Of a stretch of DNA of 64,000 bases, positions 35,138 through 46,453 are shown piece after piece. The DNA is from Acanthosepion esculentum. Its lineage: Eukaryota > Mollusca > Cephalopoda > Sepiida > Sepiidae. The DNA lies in contig OZ038511.1 of NCBI GenBank assembly GCA_964036315.1, positions 641,729-705,728 on the forward strand, given 5' to 3'. The notes under the pieces are model-generated. The model was not told the origin of the DNA. It did not search any database and saw nothing but the letters and a program-made list of their open reading frames with translations. A program made the translations under genes and the position numbers. The first letter of the stretch is position 1, and each line of letters begins with the position of its first letter.

Positions 35138-35465
35138 ATTAGTAGTAGTAATCTTATAAGTATAAGAAACTATACTTGTTCAGAAAACCTTTGGTGTCTT
35201 GATTTGCAAATAATCTAACCAATACCAAAGGGAAAAAAAGGTATAAAAAAAGAAAGAACCAAGAACATGTATGTTAGCCAAAAATAATCATCTAGCATGC
35301 AAGCCCAAAGGAAAAAACACTGATACGAGTACACAATATAACTAAATAAAGTACTCAATACAATAAGTAGAGCAGACCTAGTTAAACTTAGAGAGCCAGA
35401 CAAACTTACCAAGGTTTCACCTAAGCAGATCATCAGGGAAACCTTCCCTGACAATCCTCTAGATT

Positions 35466-35468
<3 letters not shown>
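35133..35468. other. Non-coding spacer
   Basis: Nothing recognisable between two TA tracts. Confidence 0.5.

Positions 35469-35542
<74 letters not shown>
35469..35542. repeat. (TA)n microsatellite
   Basis: An uninterrupted TA run of about 37 units. Confidence 0.98.
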
Positions 35543-35545
<3 letters not shown>

Positions 35546-36080
35546 ATTTCCTGTTGTTATTTTAATTTCATGTTTCCCTTGTGGCAGGTTATTAGAAGTA
35601 GCCCCTATTTACTATTTTTATTTTAAAATTGTTTGCATTCATGGCTTTAATTGTGTAAGTTTGCTTCAACCTAAGTTGAGATGTTAATATTTTAAAATAT
35701 AAGTCAAGTTTATTTCAACTGTTTTCTCAAACCAGACACTCCTACTTCTCCATGACATTGGGGTTGATTCTCTTTTGCTGCACCCTTTTGATTCTTCTTT
35801 TTCTCTTTCTTTTTTTCTTTTTCCTCTTTTTCATTTATTCTTTAAATGTTTAAATTTTAAGCTCCTGTTTTATTTTATTTTTTCAACCCTCTACGCTGAT
35901 AAGACCTACAAGTAAGTCTTGTGAAATGAAATAGCTATTTCAATGAGGTCATTTTGCATTTCTATTGTATGTAATTTATATGCTGTTATAATAAATACAT
36001 TGAGTTCTTTTTGTGTATCAGTTTTAATATTTTATATTATCAGGATTCACTTGGATTATAGACCATTGGATTATTACCTG

Positions 36081-36116
<36 letters not shown>

Positions 36117-38040
36117 CCATCCTTTAAGTAAACTTTTAGTAATGAAGGATTGCTGTTAAAGTGAACATTATTTTATGTTTACATGCACTTCTGTAATTTT
36201 ATTTATATGCAAAATATGGTAGTGAAAAATATGAGGCTGCAATATTTGGTTAACATTGATAAAATTTCCTCTCATTGCTGAGAATGAGACAGGATTGGAT
36301 TGAGTTTTTTGAAAAAAAGTGTTTATATATTTATTAAAGGCCGTCCACATCAATTATGTTAATAAATTTGGTTCTGGTTTATTTAGCCAACTCTGTCATT
36401 ACTCAGTGTTGAAACAAAGATTTTTTGATACCAACTAATTCTGCTAATATCCTGCTAATTAACTCTGTCAAAGTCTCAAAACCTTGAAAGTAAAATTATC
36501 AAAAACACCCAGTGGAGTATTTTTTCTAAATTTCTTGCAAATTGACCTAAGGTCATGAAAAGAGACTCGATAAGATGGCATTTAACTGTATTCGTACACA
36601 ACTTCTTCAGGTGATTATTCCAGTTTATTCTGATAAAACTATCTGATATTTTTATTCTTTCATATAATTCTTTGCCTTGTGACCATTTTCAGCTCACATT
36701 CTGGAAGACTTGTGACTGTCATATTTTCAACCCAAAATTGAAGATTCTAAATCTTACCTTTATTTTGTTGTCTTTTCTAAAGAAAAGAAAGAAAACAATG
36801 TGACAAAATGGGAGAAAGAGAGTCAAGAAAGGAAAAATTAAAAAAAAAAAGGGAGAGAAGAAAGCAAAGCAATAAATAGAGAGAAGGCAAAGACATAAAG
36901 AAAGAGAAAAAATGGGAAAAGCAAAGAATTGATAAAAAAAATTAGAAAAGAAAGGGAGGAAGAAGAGGTGATTTTTAATGTTGGAGAAATGTGCATTGTG
37001 GGGACATCATCCTCCCTTAAGGAAGATGAACCTCCAGGCAACCATTCATCTAATCATGTATTTTGATGTTTTTGTCTGCTTATAATAATTTCATGGTATG
37101 GCTGGTTAGAATTCAGCTAGTTGCATGACTGTCTGGCCAAATACGTGTGGTTGATGCAGTCACACAGCCTTGACATGATAGGTGTTGCCTGATACCAATT
37201 CCCAAATTAGATTGTGCCCTTTGAACACACAGAAGACTTGAAATGTCTTTGGAATATTTTACAGAATGGGCAAAGGTTTTGATTGGCTATTTACACTTTG
37301 CATGTCAGATATTATTATATATTCTGATATTTTTTATGTCATATCATTAAAGGTTTTCGTGTGATTGCTTTACTTCATAACTGCATGGATTATCAACATT
37401 TGTATTTGCAATAAACCGATATCCATAAATCAATAAAAGAAGCAAGGGACTTAAAATGGCTGTCAGTTCATGTGATTTACTTTATTCTTAATGTGAAATG
37501 GTGCAAAATAAACGGCTGTCAATATACAAACTACACAATAAAAACATATCAATTTAGGTTTTATATATAAACGCAAGGAGATTATTAATATGAAAAGATT
37601 TTCTAAAATGCATTTCTACAGGATGAAATATTTACCATGTAAAACCACACTTTTATAATAAAAAATGTTCAGTTTTAATTTGCTGACTGAAAATTCTGTC
37701 CAAAAACTGGAATATGCCAAACAAATAAAACAAAGAAATAGAATAAAATAAAACTTCAAAGTTTAAGCATCCATCAAAAATATAAGAATTGTGACCAAAT
37801 TGATTCCTTCTAAAAGCATTAGCAGTTGGAATTGAATTTGACTTAAATTAATTCTGTGAATTGCCTGTAAATATATCCGGTTTATATGAGATTACTTTTT
37901 GTATACAGATTTTTTTATTGTGATTTCAATTTCATCAATAATAATTGGTAATTGTATATATTACATATGCATAAGCCTTTTTACACATATATTCAGATGT
38001 GTACATACGCAGATTTATGTATCACTGATTGCATACACAG
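35543..38040. other. Non-coding stretch
   Basis: It includes a (TA)n at 36086-36114 and purine-rich sequence at 36780-36970. I see no gene or identifiable repeat. Confidence 0.5.
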
Positions 38041-38527
38041 TCACATATGAATTTAAGCATGCTACTAAGTTGGCATCTCAGTTCCACCCTTTTACTGTTG
38101 AAACAATTAAATGTAACCACTTCTTCTAGTCCAACAGCTTCTTTTCTCACACTTCCCAACAGTGGAACTCCCTTCCTCTTACTTGCTTCCCTGATAACTA
38201 TAATCTTTAAAAATTTAAATGTAATGTCAATCGACATCTTCTGAGGCCTTATCTTGACCTCCATCTTTCTCTTTATCCTTTCCTCAAAAACCCCTCTTTT
38301 CTCTTATTTTCACTCTCTGTAACATCTCTCTCTTTGCTCTTACTTTCACTCTCTGTAACCCCTCCCTCTTTGCTCTTACTTTCACTCTCTGTAACCCCTC
38401 CCTCTTTGCTCTTACTTTCACTCTCTGTAACCCCTCCCTCTTTACTCTTATTTTCACGCTCTGTAATCCCTTGCATGCTAGTGGCACTTCCACTTTGCTT
38501 GGAGTGAAATGGTTAAAAAAAAAATGT
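38041..38527 (+). pseudogene. Jockey-like LINE 3' terminal fragment with minisatellite tail
   Basis: The plus strand reads HPFTVET, then in shifted frames SNSFFSHTSQQWNSLPS, CFPDNYNL and FKCNVNRHLL. These words end the RT polyprotein of the same LINE group as 26821-28020, where the homologous segment begins RFHQFTVKL. The sequence ends CTTGGAGTGAAATGG followed by an A-run at 38515-38524, matching the 3' tail at 21246. Stops and frameshifts interrupt it. Between the coding end and the tail lies the 36-bp repeat array. Confidence 0.75.
38305..38470 (+). repeat. 36-bp tandem repeat (about 4.5 units)
   Basis: The unit contains CACTCTCTGTAACCCCTCCC and TCTTTGCTCTTACTTT. Because 36 is divisible by three, the minus strand shows an open frame repeating EGGVTESESKSK, which is an artefact. 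It sits in what would be the LINE 3' untranslated region. Confidence 0.92.
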
Positions 38528-38588
38528 ATCCATTTAAGCAGATCATTTGCTTACGCAAATTATAACACATGTACATAGCATAATTACA

Positions 38589-38608
38589 TACACACACACA
38601 CACACATA
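38589..38608. repeat. (CA)n microsatellite
   Basis: A short CA run just before a palindromic element. Confidence 0.9.
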
Positions 38609-38669
38609 TAAATATATTTTTAAAAATTGTTGTGTTTACAGGGTACAATATTAAAGATAGATATAGACA

Positions 38670-38799
38670 GTGTGAGCCTAAGAATCAACACTGCATGGTG
38701 ACTGTCAGTTTAAGACTTGAATGCAATATTTAGACCAAGAGATGCCATTGAAGCATGAAACTGGCAGTCACTATGCAGTGTTGATTCCTATGTGCACAC
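38670..38799. repeat. Palindrome with 42-bp arms, ribozyme-family remnant
   Basis: 38670-38711 pairs with 38758-38799 (GTGTGAGCC...AATCAACACTGCAT against ATGCAGTGTTGATT...GTGCACAC). The right arm reads GCATGAAACTGGCAGTCACT: the GAAA, a small ACU-GGC-AGU stem III and C at the cleavage position of a hammerhead, with the CUGANGA half decayed. It is followed by (TA)n at 38828-38870. Confidence 0.8.
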
Positions 38800-38822
38800 T
38801 TTCTATACTCTCTGTCCATCTC

Positions 38823-38827
<5 letters not shown>

Positions 38828-38870
<43 letters not shown>
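38828..38870. repeat. (TA)n microsatellite
   Basis: A TA run after the palindrome. Confidence 0.97.
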
Positions 38871-38873
<3 letters not shown>

Positions 38874-40807
38874 ATCTACTTTAGTCAATAAATGTTCAAT
38901 TAACAAACAAAATTTAGTTAATATTTTGATGTTCGTTTCTCATTATGTACGGAATATTATGGCTTGGAAAGAGAAATTGGAGATGAATTTGAATTCCATT
39001 TTGGTTCATTACATTTACTTACATGCGAATGCCCTAGGAAAAGGTATGAATCTGTCTTTTATCCCTCCAGCTATGGGCTGAATAGCAGGAAAGACTGTTC
39101 TCTATAGCCTTGGCTGGCAACCAGTCTACCACAGAAAGAAATGACAATCTCCTGTGTGGAAATCTTTTGCCTAATCAGTCATGAATCAAAAGAGTCATGA
39201 TCACTAAATTGTGTATTACGTATGATATTTAATGACAGAATATTATAAGAGAAAATGATTGGCATTGAAATCTAAAGTTTATATTTTCGTTTGCAAAGTA
39301 ATTTTGGACAATCAATGTATTTTTAGGAAATTCTCATGAAACATTTATATTTCAATATTTCCTGTGGAGGAAATTCTCTTCTGGGAAAGTAGAAAGCATT
39401 GCGTACATTATAGCTAGGTAGGTAAGAATGAACAGGCATATTAAGATCAAAATTTGAGTTGATTTTATGCCAAAGGCATCAGAAGAAATCAAGAAACTGA
39501 TTCAATTTTTATTTTTCACATTGCAAGATTTTAAAAGATTCCCACAAAATTAGAAAGTTCTAAATAAAACATTTTTCGAATCTTTTTTTATTATTGGAAA
39601 ATAACATGTAAAAAAGAAACAGATTTCCCAAAAGAATTTCTTTGATTTTCAAAGTTTGAATCTTTCATTTATTCAATTTCCTTTAGCCAAACTTGTAAGA
39701 CATTTTGCAGCAAAAGCCATTTAGAATATGGTGTATAAGTTTGTATTCTATTTACAAGTAAAAAAAAAGTAAACCCACTAAGAAAATATGTTAATATATA
39801 TTTATGGCACGTGACTGAATGATCTCCCAGAGATTTAATTACTATTTTAAGACTAAGAGTTAAGAGGATGTCTTACTGTAAACCTCGCACTCTGATCTAG
39901 AATTGCTGACTGTTTTTTGCCTTCAAGATTTTGGAGGATTATTTGTTTTTGGAGAACACCTGTCATCATGGAGTAAGAAGTGAAACTAGTTTTCATTATC
40001 TTGGTGAGTTTCATTTTCATCTTTATAATTGTGACGGATTTGATTAAGCGGATTAAATATCTATTTCCTTTATCTGAAGTCATTCAGAATTTATTTTACA
40101 ATATTTATTGATGTTGAAGGGTAATAAAAAAGGCTAAATCAATTGAATGTGTATGAAAATCAGTTTTAAAGTATTTGGTTTTTGAAAAATAAATTCTTCT
40201 GCATTAAGAAAAGCCTTTAACATCAGTCAAACTTCTTCAACAGTGATCCCAATGATGTAAAGAACAAATTAAGGAATATAATCTGTATGTTCCAATATGA
40301 CAACCATTTATCTGATATAAGCATTTAAGATGCTTGTAGGGGGTGGGAGGTGTTAAAATGATGCAGCTACAGTATGCTTCCAAATGAATTTGAAGGATTT
40401 ATAACATAAATCACATCTGCCAAATATTTGAAAACCCAGCTAATCTGACAAAATCAGATTTAAGGACTAGAGGAAAGTCATAGACAAAGGTGAATTAGAA
40501 AAGATTTGCTTTAACAAACCCTATTTGGACAGAGAAGGAATAACATTACTGTTTCTAGGATGAAATCCAAATAATAGAAAAGGAACATCATTGGAATAAA
40601 AGAAAATTAAAGGAAGTAGAATATCTTAGACTAACAGGCAAATGTAAAGTTCAGGCCATTGTAGATTCAAACGTGTAAAAGAGTTCTTGGCTTAACAAGA
40701 AAAGAATTAGTGAGTATCTCCATGGAAAACAAATATGAAATAATCTGTGCTACTTGCCTTTTGTCAACAATCGTTTCGTCTGATGAGCATATTGGTCATC
40801 ATTTCTT
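38871..40807. other. Non-coding stretch
   Basis: I see no gene and no repeat that I can place. Confidence 0.5.
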
Positions 40808-40812
40808 TTCTC
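40808..40812. other. Gypsy-2 target-site duplication, left
   Basis: TTCTC immediately before the 5' LTR, identical to 45118-45122. Confidence 0.93.
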
Positions 40813-41050
40813 TGTAATGAGTTGGTTGATCAACTTGACACCCACAAAGCGAGTGAAGGTGGGCAGCCACAGAAACTGTGATTGGTAGGTGGCTTGTTGG
40901 TGCTTTGCATATGCGAGTTACCAAGCTCTATGTAAAGGGCTGGATTGAGAAGGAGGGCAGTTCGTCTCAGAAGCAGAGACTGTGCTTGTCGCTATGACAG
41001 TAGGAGATAGATGAAATTTTTTATTTTTTTCCATGACACATTTCAACACA
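40813..41050 (+). repeat. Gypsy-2 5' LTR
   Basis: Starts TGTAATGAGTTGG, ends TTTCAACACA. It shares CTCTATGTAAAGGGCTGG and CGCTATGACAGTAGGA with the 3' LTR. The sequence after the end (AACTATTTCGGCAAAC) is the probable primer-binding region; Gypsy-3 has the similar AGCTATTTTGGCAA there. Confidence 0.94.
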
Positions 41051-41100
41051 AACTATTTCGGCAAACCTCCGATGTTGACATGCTTTATCTGAATCCAGCA

Positions 41101-41820
41101 GCAATGGCAAGGAGGCCTTTTGACCTGCGGTTGATTCCTGAGTTTGGAGGGGCCGCATCGGATGAACCAATTATAGAATGGCTCGAGCGAGTAATGACCT
41201 GTGAGCTAGCAGATGAAGAAAGGGTTGAGCGCATTCTCCCATTGAGGTTGATGGGTGGGGCTCTCGTTATGTATTAGCAACTCAGCAGAGAGCTGATATC
41301 GAGGAAATCAAGCACGCCCTCACCACTGCATTCGCCGTAGATGCATTTGTAGCATTTGAACAGTTTGCAATGCGGCGGCTTCATGATGGAGAGACAGTCG
41401 ATGAATTCCTGGCGGCACTCGAAAGACTGGCTCACCAGGTTGGAGAAAGACCACCTGAAAGATGGATAGCCTGTGCGTTTGTTGTGGGGTTGCCACAGCA
41501 TGTCAGGCAGCAGCTTTGGGCATTGGCGTGAATGGACACTTTGACATTAGACCAGCTCTATGCGAGGGCTCAAGCCATCCTGGTTGAGGACCATAGACCT
41601 GTAAACCAAATTATTGCAGGGGCCCAGCAGCCATGTGCAGATGCCGTGGAAGTAATTGCTGACCAGAATGGGAGAAACTTGGTATGTTGCTCATGTGCCA
41701 GGGACGTGCAACGAGGATGGACAACTGGGTAAGATGATTGCGCCGAGGGTTACGGTGCTTCAGATGCCAAAGGATGGGTCACTTTGCATCAGAGTGCACG
41801 GGAAATGAGTCAGAGAAAAA
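41101..41820 (+). pseudogene. gag: Gypsy-2 gag (frameshifted)
   Basis: The capsid-type protein starts around MARRPFDLRLIPEFGG (41104) and runs to a stop at 41275. It resumes in a different frame as IEEIKHALTTAFAVDAF through LPQHVRQQLWAL, meets another stop at about 41530, and goes on as MDTLTLDQLYARAQAI. A single CCHC zinc knuckle, CFRCQRMGHFASEC, is at 41756-41797 in yet another frame. The order (capsid helices, DTLTLDQL, knuckle) is normal for this Gypsy branch. At least three lesions inactivate it. Confidence 0.88.
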
Positions 41821-42240
41821 GATGTCTCTTCCCTAGGCAAGTGCAACATTGAGGCACTACCTGTGATTAAACTGCTTGTTGATGGATGGAGATGCATGGC
41901 CCTGGTGGACTCCGGGTGTTCAAAGACATTAATGTGCAAGTTGGCATGTTGCTCATGGAAACCTAGAGAGGCACAGGTTGTAACTCCCGACAGAAAAACC
42001 CTTACCAGCCTAGGTGTCGGCACAGTGGAGCTGAAAATCAACAACATACGCCCGACGTGATTGCGAAACTGGGAGGAGTCCATATATGTGACTCAGGTGA
42101 GGTGAATTTTGCCGCTGAGAAAGTGCCCCTCAGAGCCACCATTGCAATAAACGAACCTGACTTCAGTGCAACTTTCCACCAGTGCAGACGCGTATGGACT
42201 GCAATGTGGAAGTGGGTGGGTGGCCGAACACCCATGCCAC
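41821..42240 (+). pseudogene. pol: Gypsy-2 pol: aspartic protease
   Basis: An open stretch at 41863-42060 contains ALVDSGCSKTLM; DSG is the catalytic triad of retroviral-type proteases that would cut the polyprotein. It ends at a stop at 42058-42060. Similar sequence continues in the next frame (42057-42245) with a spacer before RT. The length is near that of a normal protease, but it is disconnected from gag and RT by frameshifts. Confidence 0.85.
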
Positions 42241-43120
42241 GTTAAAATAAAATAGCAGAGTACCTGCTTCCAGAGCATATCAAGAGTGAATATGAAAATG
42301 AATTGCAGCTTTGGATAGCAAATGTCTGGCTTGCACTGTACCCTGAGGAGGAGCTAGGGCCGCCTCGAGGACTGATTCCGTTGATGGCAATAGTGCAAAA
42401 GAATAAGGGGAAAGTGAGACCAGTTATGGACTACAGGGAATTGAATGTCTTTGTAGATGTGTATACAGCCAACGCAGACGTTTGTGCCCAGAAATTGCAG
42501 GAATGGCGACAGCAAGGGAGCAACGTCACCACCCTCAATTTAAGAAGGGCCTACCCCCAAGTCCAAGTCCACCGATCACTCTGGTCCTTTCAGACTGTCA
42601 TGGTAAAAGGATGGACATATTGCCTCACCTGATTGGGATTTGGTCTTAATGTGGCCCCAAAAATCATGTCAGCGATTATGAATGTGGTCATGTCGCAGGA
42701 TGAGTAAATTCAAAGGGCAACATCATCCGACAATGACGATGTCTATGTCAATGAAAATGTGGCCTTTTTAACGAGGGTTAAGGAACATCTAGAATGCTTT
42801 GGCTTGGTGTGCAAGGCCCCAGAGCTGCTGCAGGTTGGAGCAAATGTACTCGGACTACATGTCAGTAGTGATGGAGAAAAACTTTGCTGGAGTCTAGGTA
42901 GTGACGTCCCGGAAGTCCCGCCAGTGATCACTCATCGGAGCACCTTCTCCATGTGTGGGAAACTGGTAGGCCATTTTCCCATATGCGGTTGGCTCACAGT
43001 GGCGGCAACATCCATAAAGCGCCGCATGACTTCTGTTTTGTCAGGATGGGACAATGAGGTGCACAACGTTACCGTAAGATGCATGATAACTGAGACTATG
43101 GAGAGAGGGATGTAAGATGA
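42241..43120 (+). pseudogene. pol: Gypsy-2 pol: reverse transcriptase
   Basis: RT reads from GLIPLMAIVQKNKGKVRP and VMDYRELN (about 42370-42450) through LNLRRAYPQVQV to a stop at 42630, then LGFGLNVAPKIMSAIMN, another stop at about 42706, and the active-site region SSDNDDVYVNE at about 42725-42757. The expected Y-x-D-D reads DNDD, so the Tyr is lost while both catalytic Asp codons remain. The thumb/connection part follows (VLGLHVSS, FSMCGKLVGHFPICGW) to about 43115. Confidence 0.9.
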
Positions 43121-43124
43121 TTCC

Positions 43125-43580
43125 ATGCAAGGGGACGGGTGCATTAAGGGGAATAAGCTCACTGTTTGGGAGGATGCCAGCTCATTGGCCATGGATGTTG
43201 CCCTTGAGGATAACAGGACTATCATAGAAGACGCCTGCTGGTTACGACCTGAAGATGATGCACGACACATGAACCTGGCTGAACTAGACGCCACTCTGAA
43301 GGGAGTTAACCTGGCGCTCCAATGGTAAGCAACAGTGCTACACATTGTCACGGCCTCAGCATGCACTCAGCGTTGGATATCAGATGCACTTACCGGAAGA
43401 GTGCGACTGACCACCAAGGAATCTAGTGAGATGTTGATACGAAGGTGGCTTGCCATGCTGACTGAAACTATCAAAGAGTACAACCTGTCTGTGGATGTAG
43501 CGTTAGTTAAATCAGCAGTCAACAGAGCAGATGCATTGACTCGCATTCTGCAGCATTGGTTGACTGCTGCTTGGAAAGAG
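43125..43580 (+). pseudogene. pol: Gypsy-2 pol: RNase H
   Basis: It reads WEDASSLAMDVAL (first Asp), IIEDACWLRPEDDARHMNL-AELDA (Glu), then after a stop at 43326-43328, TASACTQRWISDAL and ADALTRI in the next frame, the end of the domain. The arrangement DASSLA...AELDA...VNRADALTR resembles the archaeal-like RNase H seen in some LTR elements more than the usual Gypsy TDHKPL type. That subtype call is tentative. Confidence 0.82.
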
Positions 43581-44330
43581 TCTGAACCTCTGCAGCTGCC
43601 GTGTACGGCTTCTGCGCTCAGTATGGACCTCGAGCAGATCATGAGGATACATGAACAGTGTGGGCATCCCGGAATTAAATGGATGCTCTACTTCTCGAAG
43701 ATGGTCAACTCGGCAGTCAAAAAGGTGGATGTTAGGACAGTAGTGAAGAGGTGCGAGGCGTGCCAGTCAATTGACCCGGCACCGGTGCAATGGCAAAAAG
43801 GAAATTTGAGTACTACTCATATTTGGAACAGACTGGGGATAGATGTTACACATGTTGGCAGCCAGCTCTATTTGACTATTATTGACTGTGGTCCCTCTCG
43901 CTTCGCCATTTGGCGACTGCTGCATCGGCAGGTCACTGCCAGCATAATACATCAATTGGAGTTCATCTTTTATGACCGGGGGCTACCTGCAGAAATATTG
44001 ACAGATAATGGTGTGGCATTTTCCTCAGAGCAATTCTTGCAGTTCTCAAGGAAATGGGGTGTGCGGCTTCAGTTCTGGTGTGCCTACGTGCCAGTGGGAA
44101 ATGGCAGAGTAGAAAGGAGCCACCGGTCTATAAAAGTGATTGCAACCAGGAAGCGATGTTCAATCCCTGAAGCAGTTTATTGGTATAATGCAACGCCTAA
44201 AGACAGTGTTTCGCTTACAACAGCACCAGCTAACATAGTGCACGCCTATCACTTACTGCTGCGAGGCATTGACATCACAATGACTCTGAGTGCTGTGCAA
44301 GCAAAATACAGAATTGGTGACGTAGTGTAG
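43581..44330 (+). pseudogene. pol: Gypsy-2 pol: integrase
   Basis: Part of a 331-codon open frame (43335-44330), the best-preserved piece of the element. The zinc-binding domain is complete by eye: HEQCGH and CEACQ. The catalytic core shows Asp (LGIDVTHV), Asp (LTDNGVAF) and Glu (NGRVERSH). It ends YRIGDVV and a stop at 44328-44330; the C-terminal integrase domain continues beyond in frame as VKTLHSKC, so a single TAG separates them. Integrase would insert element cDNA, giving the 5-bp duplication seen here. Confidence 0.92.
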
Positions 44331-44871
44331 GTTAAGACCCTGCACAGCAAGTGTACGGACAAGCTTAGAATGCGGCATGTTACCGAGATTATCAGCCCGC
44401 AGTCAGTGCTGGTCGATGGTGTGCCTCGCCATGTTAAAGACTTGCGGGCAGTTGTAGGGTTAAAACTGTCATCAGATGATGAAAGTGACTCTGATGATGG
44501 TGCACGAGTGGTGTATTTAAAGTCAGATCCACTGAGATTTGCCTCAAACATCAGCACTCTACCTGCAGATGTCAATGTCACAGCTGTCCAGATGTGGATG
44601 GCAGCTCAACGGATGAGAGTTCATCCGAGGATGAGGACCCTGTCATCCCACTCAGAAGGAGTGCCCAGCAGAAGAGGCCTGCCCTGAGTTGCATGGTGTG
44701 CGATCATGACAGCCAGACACAAGATGAATCTGGAAATCTGCCACCTCGGAGCAAGCGAGTTTGCGCATGTGTGGTCATCCCAGTATGTCAAGCGTGCAAG
44801 TTGTGTATATGCAAACACAGTCACCAGACAGACGTGACCATCTCTCGAGCTGAGGAGCTTTGTGATCTTAA
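44331..44871 (+). pseudogene. pol: Gypsy-2 pol C-terminal tail
   Basis: It begins with the integrase C-terminal domain (HVTEIISPQSVLVDGVPRHV, then DLRAVV), repeated in decayed form in Gypsy-3 (LTVDGMPQHILDLRRVV). A Ser/Asp/Glu-rich stretch (SSDDESDSDDG) follows, and a frame from 44594 with SSTDESSSEDEDPVIPLRRS and a Cys-rich end. The function of this tail is unknown. Confidence 0.75.
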
Positions 44872-44884
44872 GATCAGGGGGGCA
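44872..44884 (+). promoter_or_regulatory. Gypsy-2 polypurine tract
   Basis: GATCAGGGGGGCA lies directly before the 3' LTR start TGTAATAAG. Confidence 0.85.
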
Positions 44885-45117
44885 TGTAATAAGTTGGTCA
44901 GTCAACTTGACACCCCAAAGCGAGTGGAGGTGGGCAGGCGCAGAAACTGTGATTGGTAGCTGGCTTGTTGGTGTTTTGCCTAGGCAAGTTAACAAGCTCT
45001 ATGTAAAGGGCTGGAATGAGAAGGAGGGCTGTTCGTTTCAGAAGTGGAGACTGTGCCCATCGCTATGACAGTAGGAAAGAGACAAATTTTTTTTTTTTTG
45101 TGACACATTTCAACACA
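44885..45117 (+). repeat. Gypsy-2 3' LTR
   Basis: Matches 40813-41050 with a modest number of substitutions and small indels (for example the T-run at about 45087). Ends TTTCAACACA. Confidence 0.94.
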
Positions 45118-45122
45118 TTCTC
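45118..45122. other. Gypsy-2 target-site duplication, right
   Basis: TTCTC immediately after the 3' LTR. Confidence 0.93.
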
Positions 45123-46251
45123 TTTGCTATCATTTCTGGAAAATAAAACATCTTTTTAAAATGGATTCCTCACATGAAGATGGTTAAAGAATGAATCAGT
45201 CAAAATGTTATGAGGAAAAACAACAAAAGAAGAAAATGACTGAGTTCTCGCGTTCAAATGACTTTTGGAATTCATTCTTTTTGGCTCCATTTTTTGTGAA
45301 AATTGAATAAAAATTGTAAAGTTTGAGTTTATGAGAAACTGTTTATAAATTCAACTTATTTGTACTGATATTAAAAATGCAAGATTCTTGTATTTTAATC
45401 AGATTTTATAAAAACACAAAACAAAAACAAACTAAAAAGTAGTGGAGTTTTGTTTATTTATGACTTTTTATTCATTCACTTGATTAAAGAAATACAATGA
45501 TCATAAAAGGATCAGAATTAATATCATGATTTTAGATCTGTTAAAAATTTATTTTAATTATGCCAGTATATTTAACTGTAATAGTCTAATGACACATAAA
45601 GACACACATACATACAGATATATATATATAAAACCAAACCATTGTTAAAACTTTCAAATGCAATTATACTAACATAAAAGTCTGGTAAATGAAAACACTT
45701 GAAACAACAAAAGTAAATAAAAAGAGAGACTAAGAACCAATAAACGATTGAAACCAACAAAAAAATGCAGGAAATATAAAGAAAAAAAGCAAAGATAGAC
45801 ACCTACCTACTCAATAATACAAAATATTCAATGTCCAAATCAAATCAACTATGACAAAGCAGTAACCTTAACCAATGATACCACACAAAAGAAACTTATC
45901 TCAAATTGCTACTCTGAGTTTCTCACAACACAATTGTCAGATGACAAGAACCTAAATCCTAAATAGAAAGAAAGAAGCACTTAAGTACTAAATACTTAAA
46001 TACTAACACTGCAACAAAAGAAATAGAAGCAAAAATAAAAACATGAACAACAGTGACCTTGATGAGGGGAAAAAGGGAATAAGCAAAGAATAATACCTTT
46101 GGACATTGGACCTACCAAATCTGGGCAACTCTATTCTAAACAAATAGAAGAAAACACTAGTCTGGTAGCAGATGGAACAATAAGTGTTTAATACTATGCC
46201 TACACCTACTAACTCAGACATTTTATTCAACATTTGCTGCTCAGGTCTACC

Positions 46252-46258
<7 letters not shown>
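45123..46258. other. Non-coding stretch
   Basis: Nothing recognisable; a short (TA)n is at about 45618-45630. Confidence 0.5.
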
Positions 46259-46313
<55 letters not shown>

Positions 46314-46453
46314 TGGACATTGAAGTCAACATTCAGAGGTGACAATCTGTTTCATGCTTAAATGCCTGACTACTGCATTTAAGCATGAAATAGCAGACTG
46401 TTGCCACTGGGTGTTGACTTCAATGTCCACTTATATATATATATATATATATA
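46259..46453. repeat. Palindrome (46309-46435) embedded in (TA)n, ribozyme-family remnant
   Basis: The arms 46309-46365 and 46375-46435 pair imperfectly (AAGTGGACATTGAAGTCAAC against GTTGACTTCAATGTCCACTT). They are flanked by (TA)n at 46260-46310 and 46434-46453. The right half reads TGCCTGAC, CTGCATTTAAGCATGAAA and CAGACTGTTGCC, matching the hammerhead at 16642-16700 with a damaged CUGANGA (CTGACTA) and an altered cleavage region. The same GTGGACAT...GAAGTCA flank occurs at 16628. Confidence 0.88.

Larger units (their letters stand above)
40813..45117 (+). mobile_element. Ty3/Gypsy-type LTR retrotransposon, full length, degenerate (Gypsy-2)
   Basis: The LTRs at 40813-41050 and 44885-45117 bound gag (with zinc knuckle), protease, RT, RNase H and integrase. 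The insertion is flanked on both sides by the identical 5-bp target duplication TTCTC (40808-40812 and 45118-45122), so its ends are exact. The base composition is clearly more GC-rich than the surroundings. The coding region has many stops and frameshifts. The RT ('VMDYRELN', 'LGFGLNVAPKIM') and RNase H ('NLAELDATLKGVNLAL') words define a Gypsy branch clearly different from Gypsy-1. Confidence 0.95.

Noticed and set aside
38273..38493. Minus-strand frame repeating EGGVTESESKSK
   Set aside because: It comes from the 36-bp minisatellite, whose length is divisible by three. The coding similarity of the region is on the plus strand.
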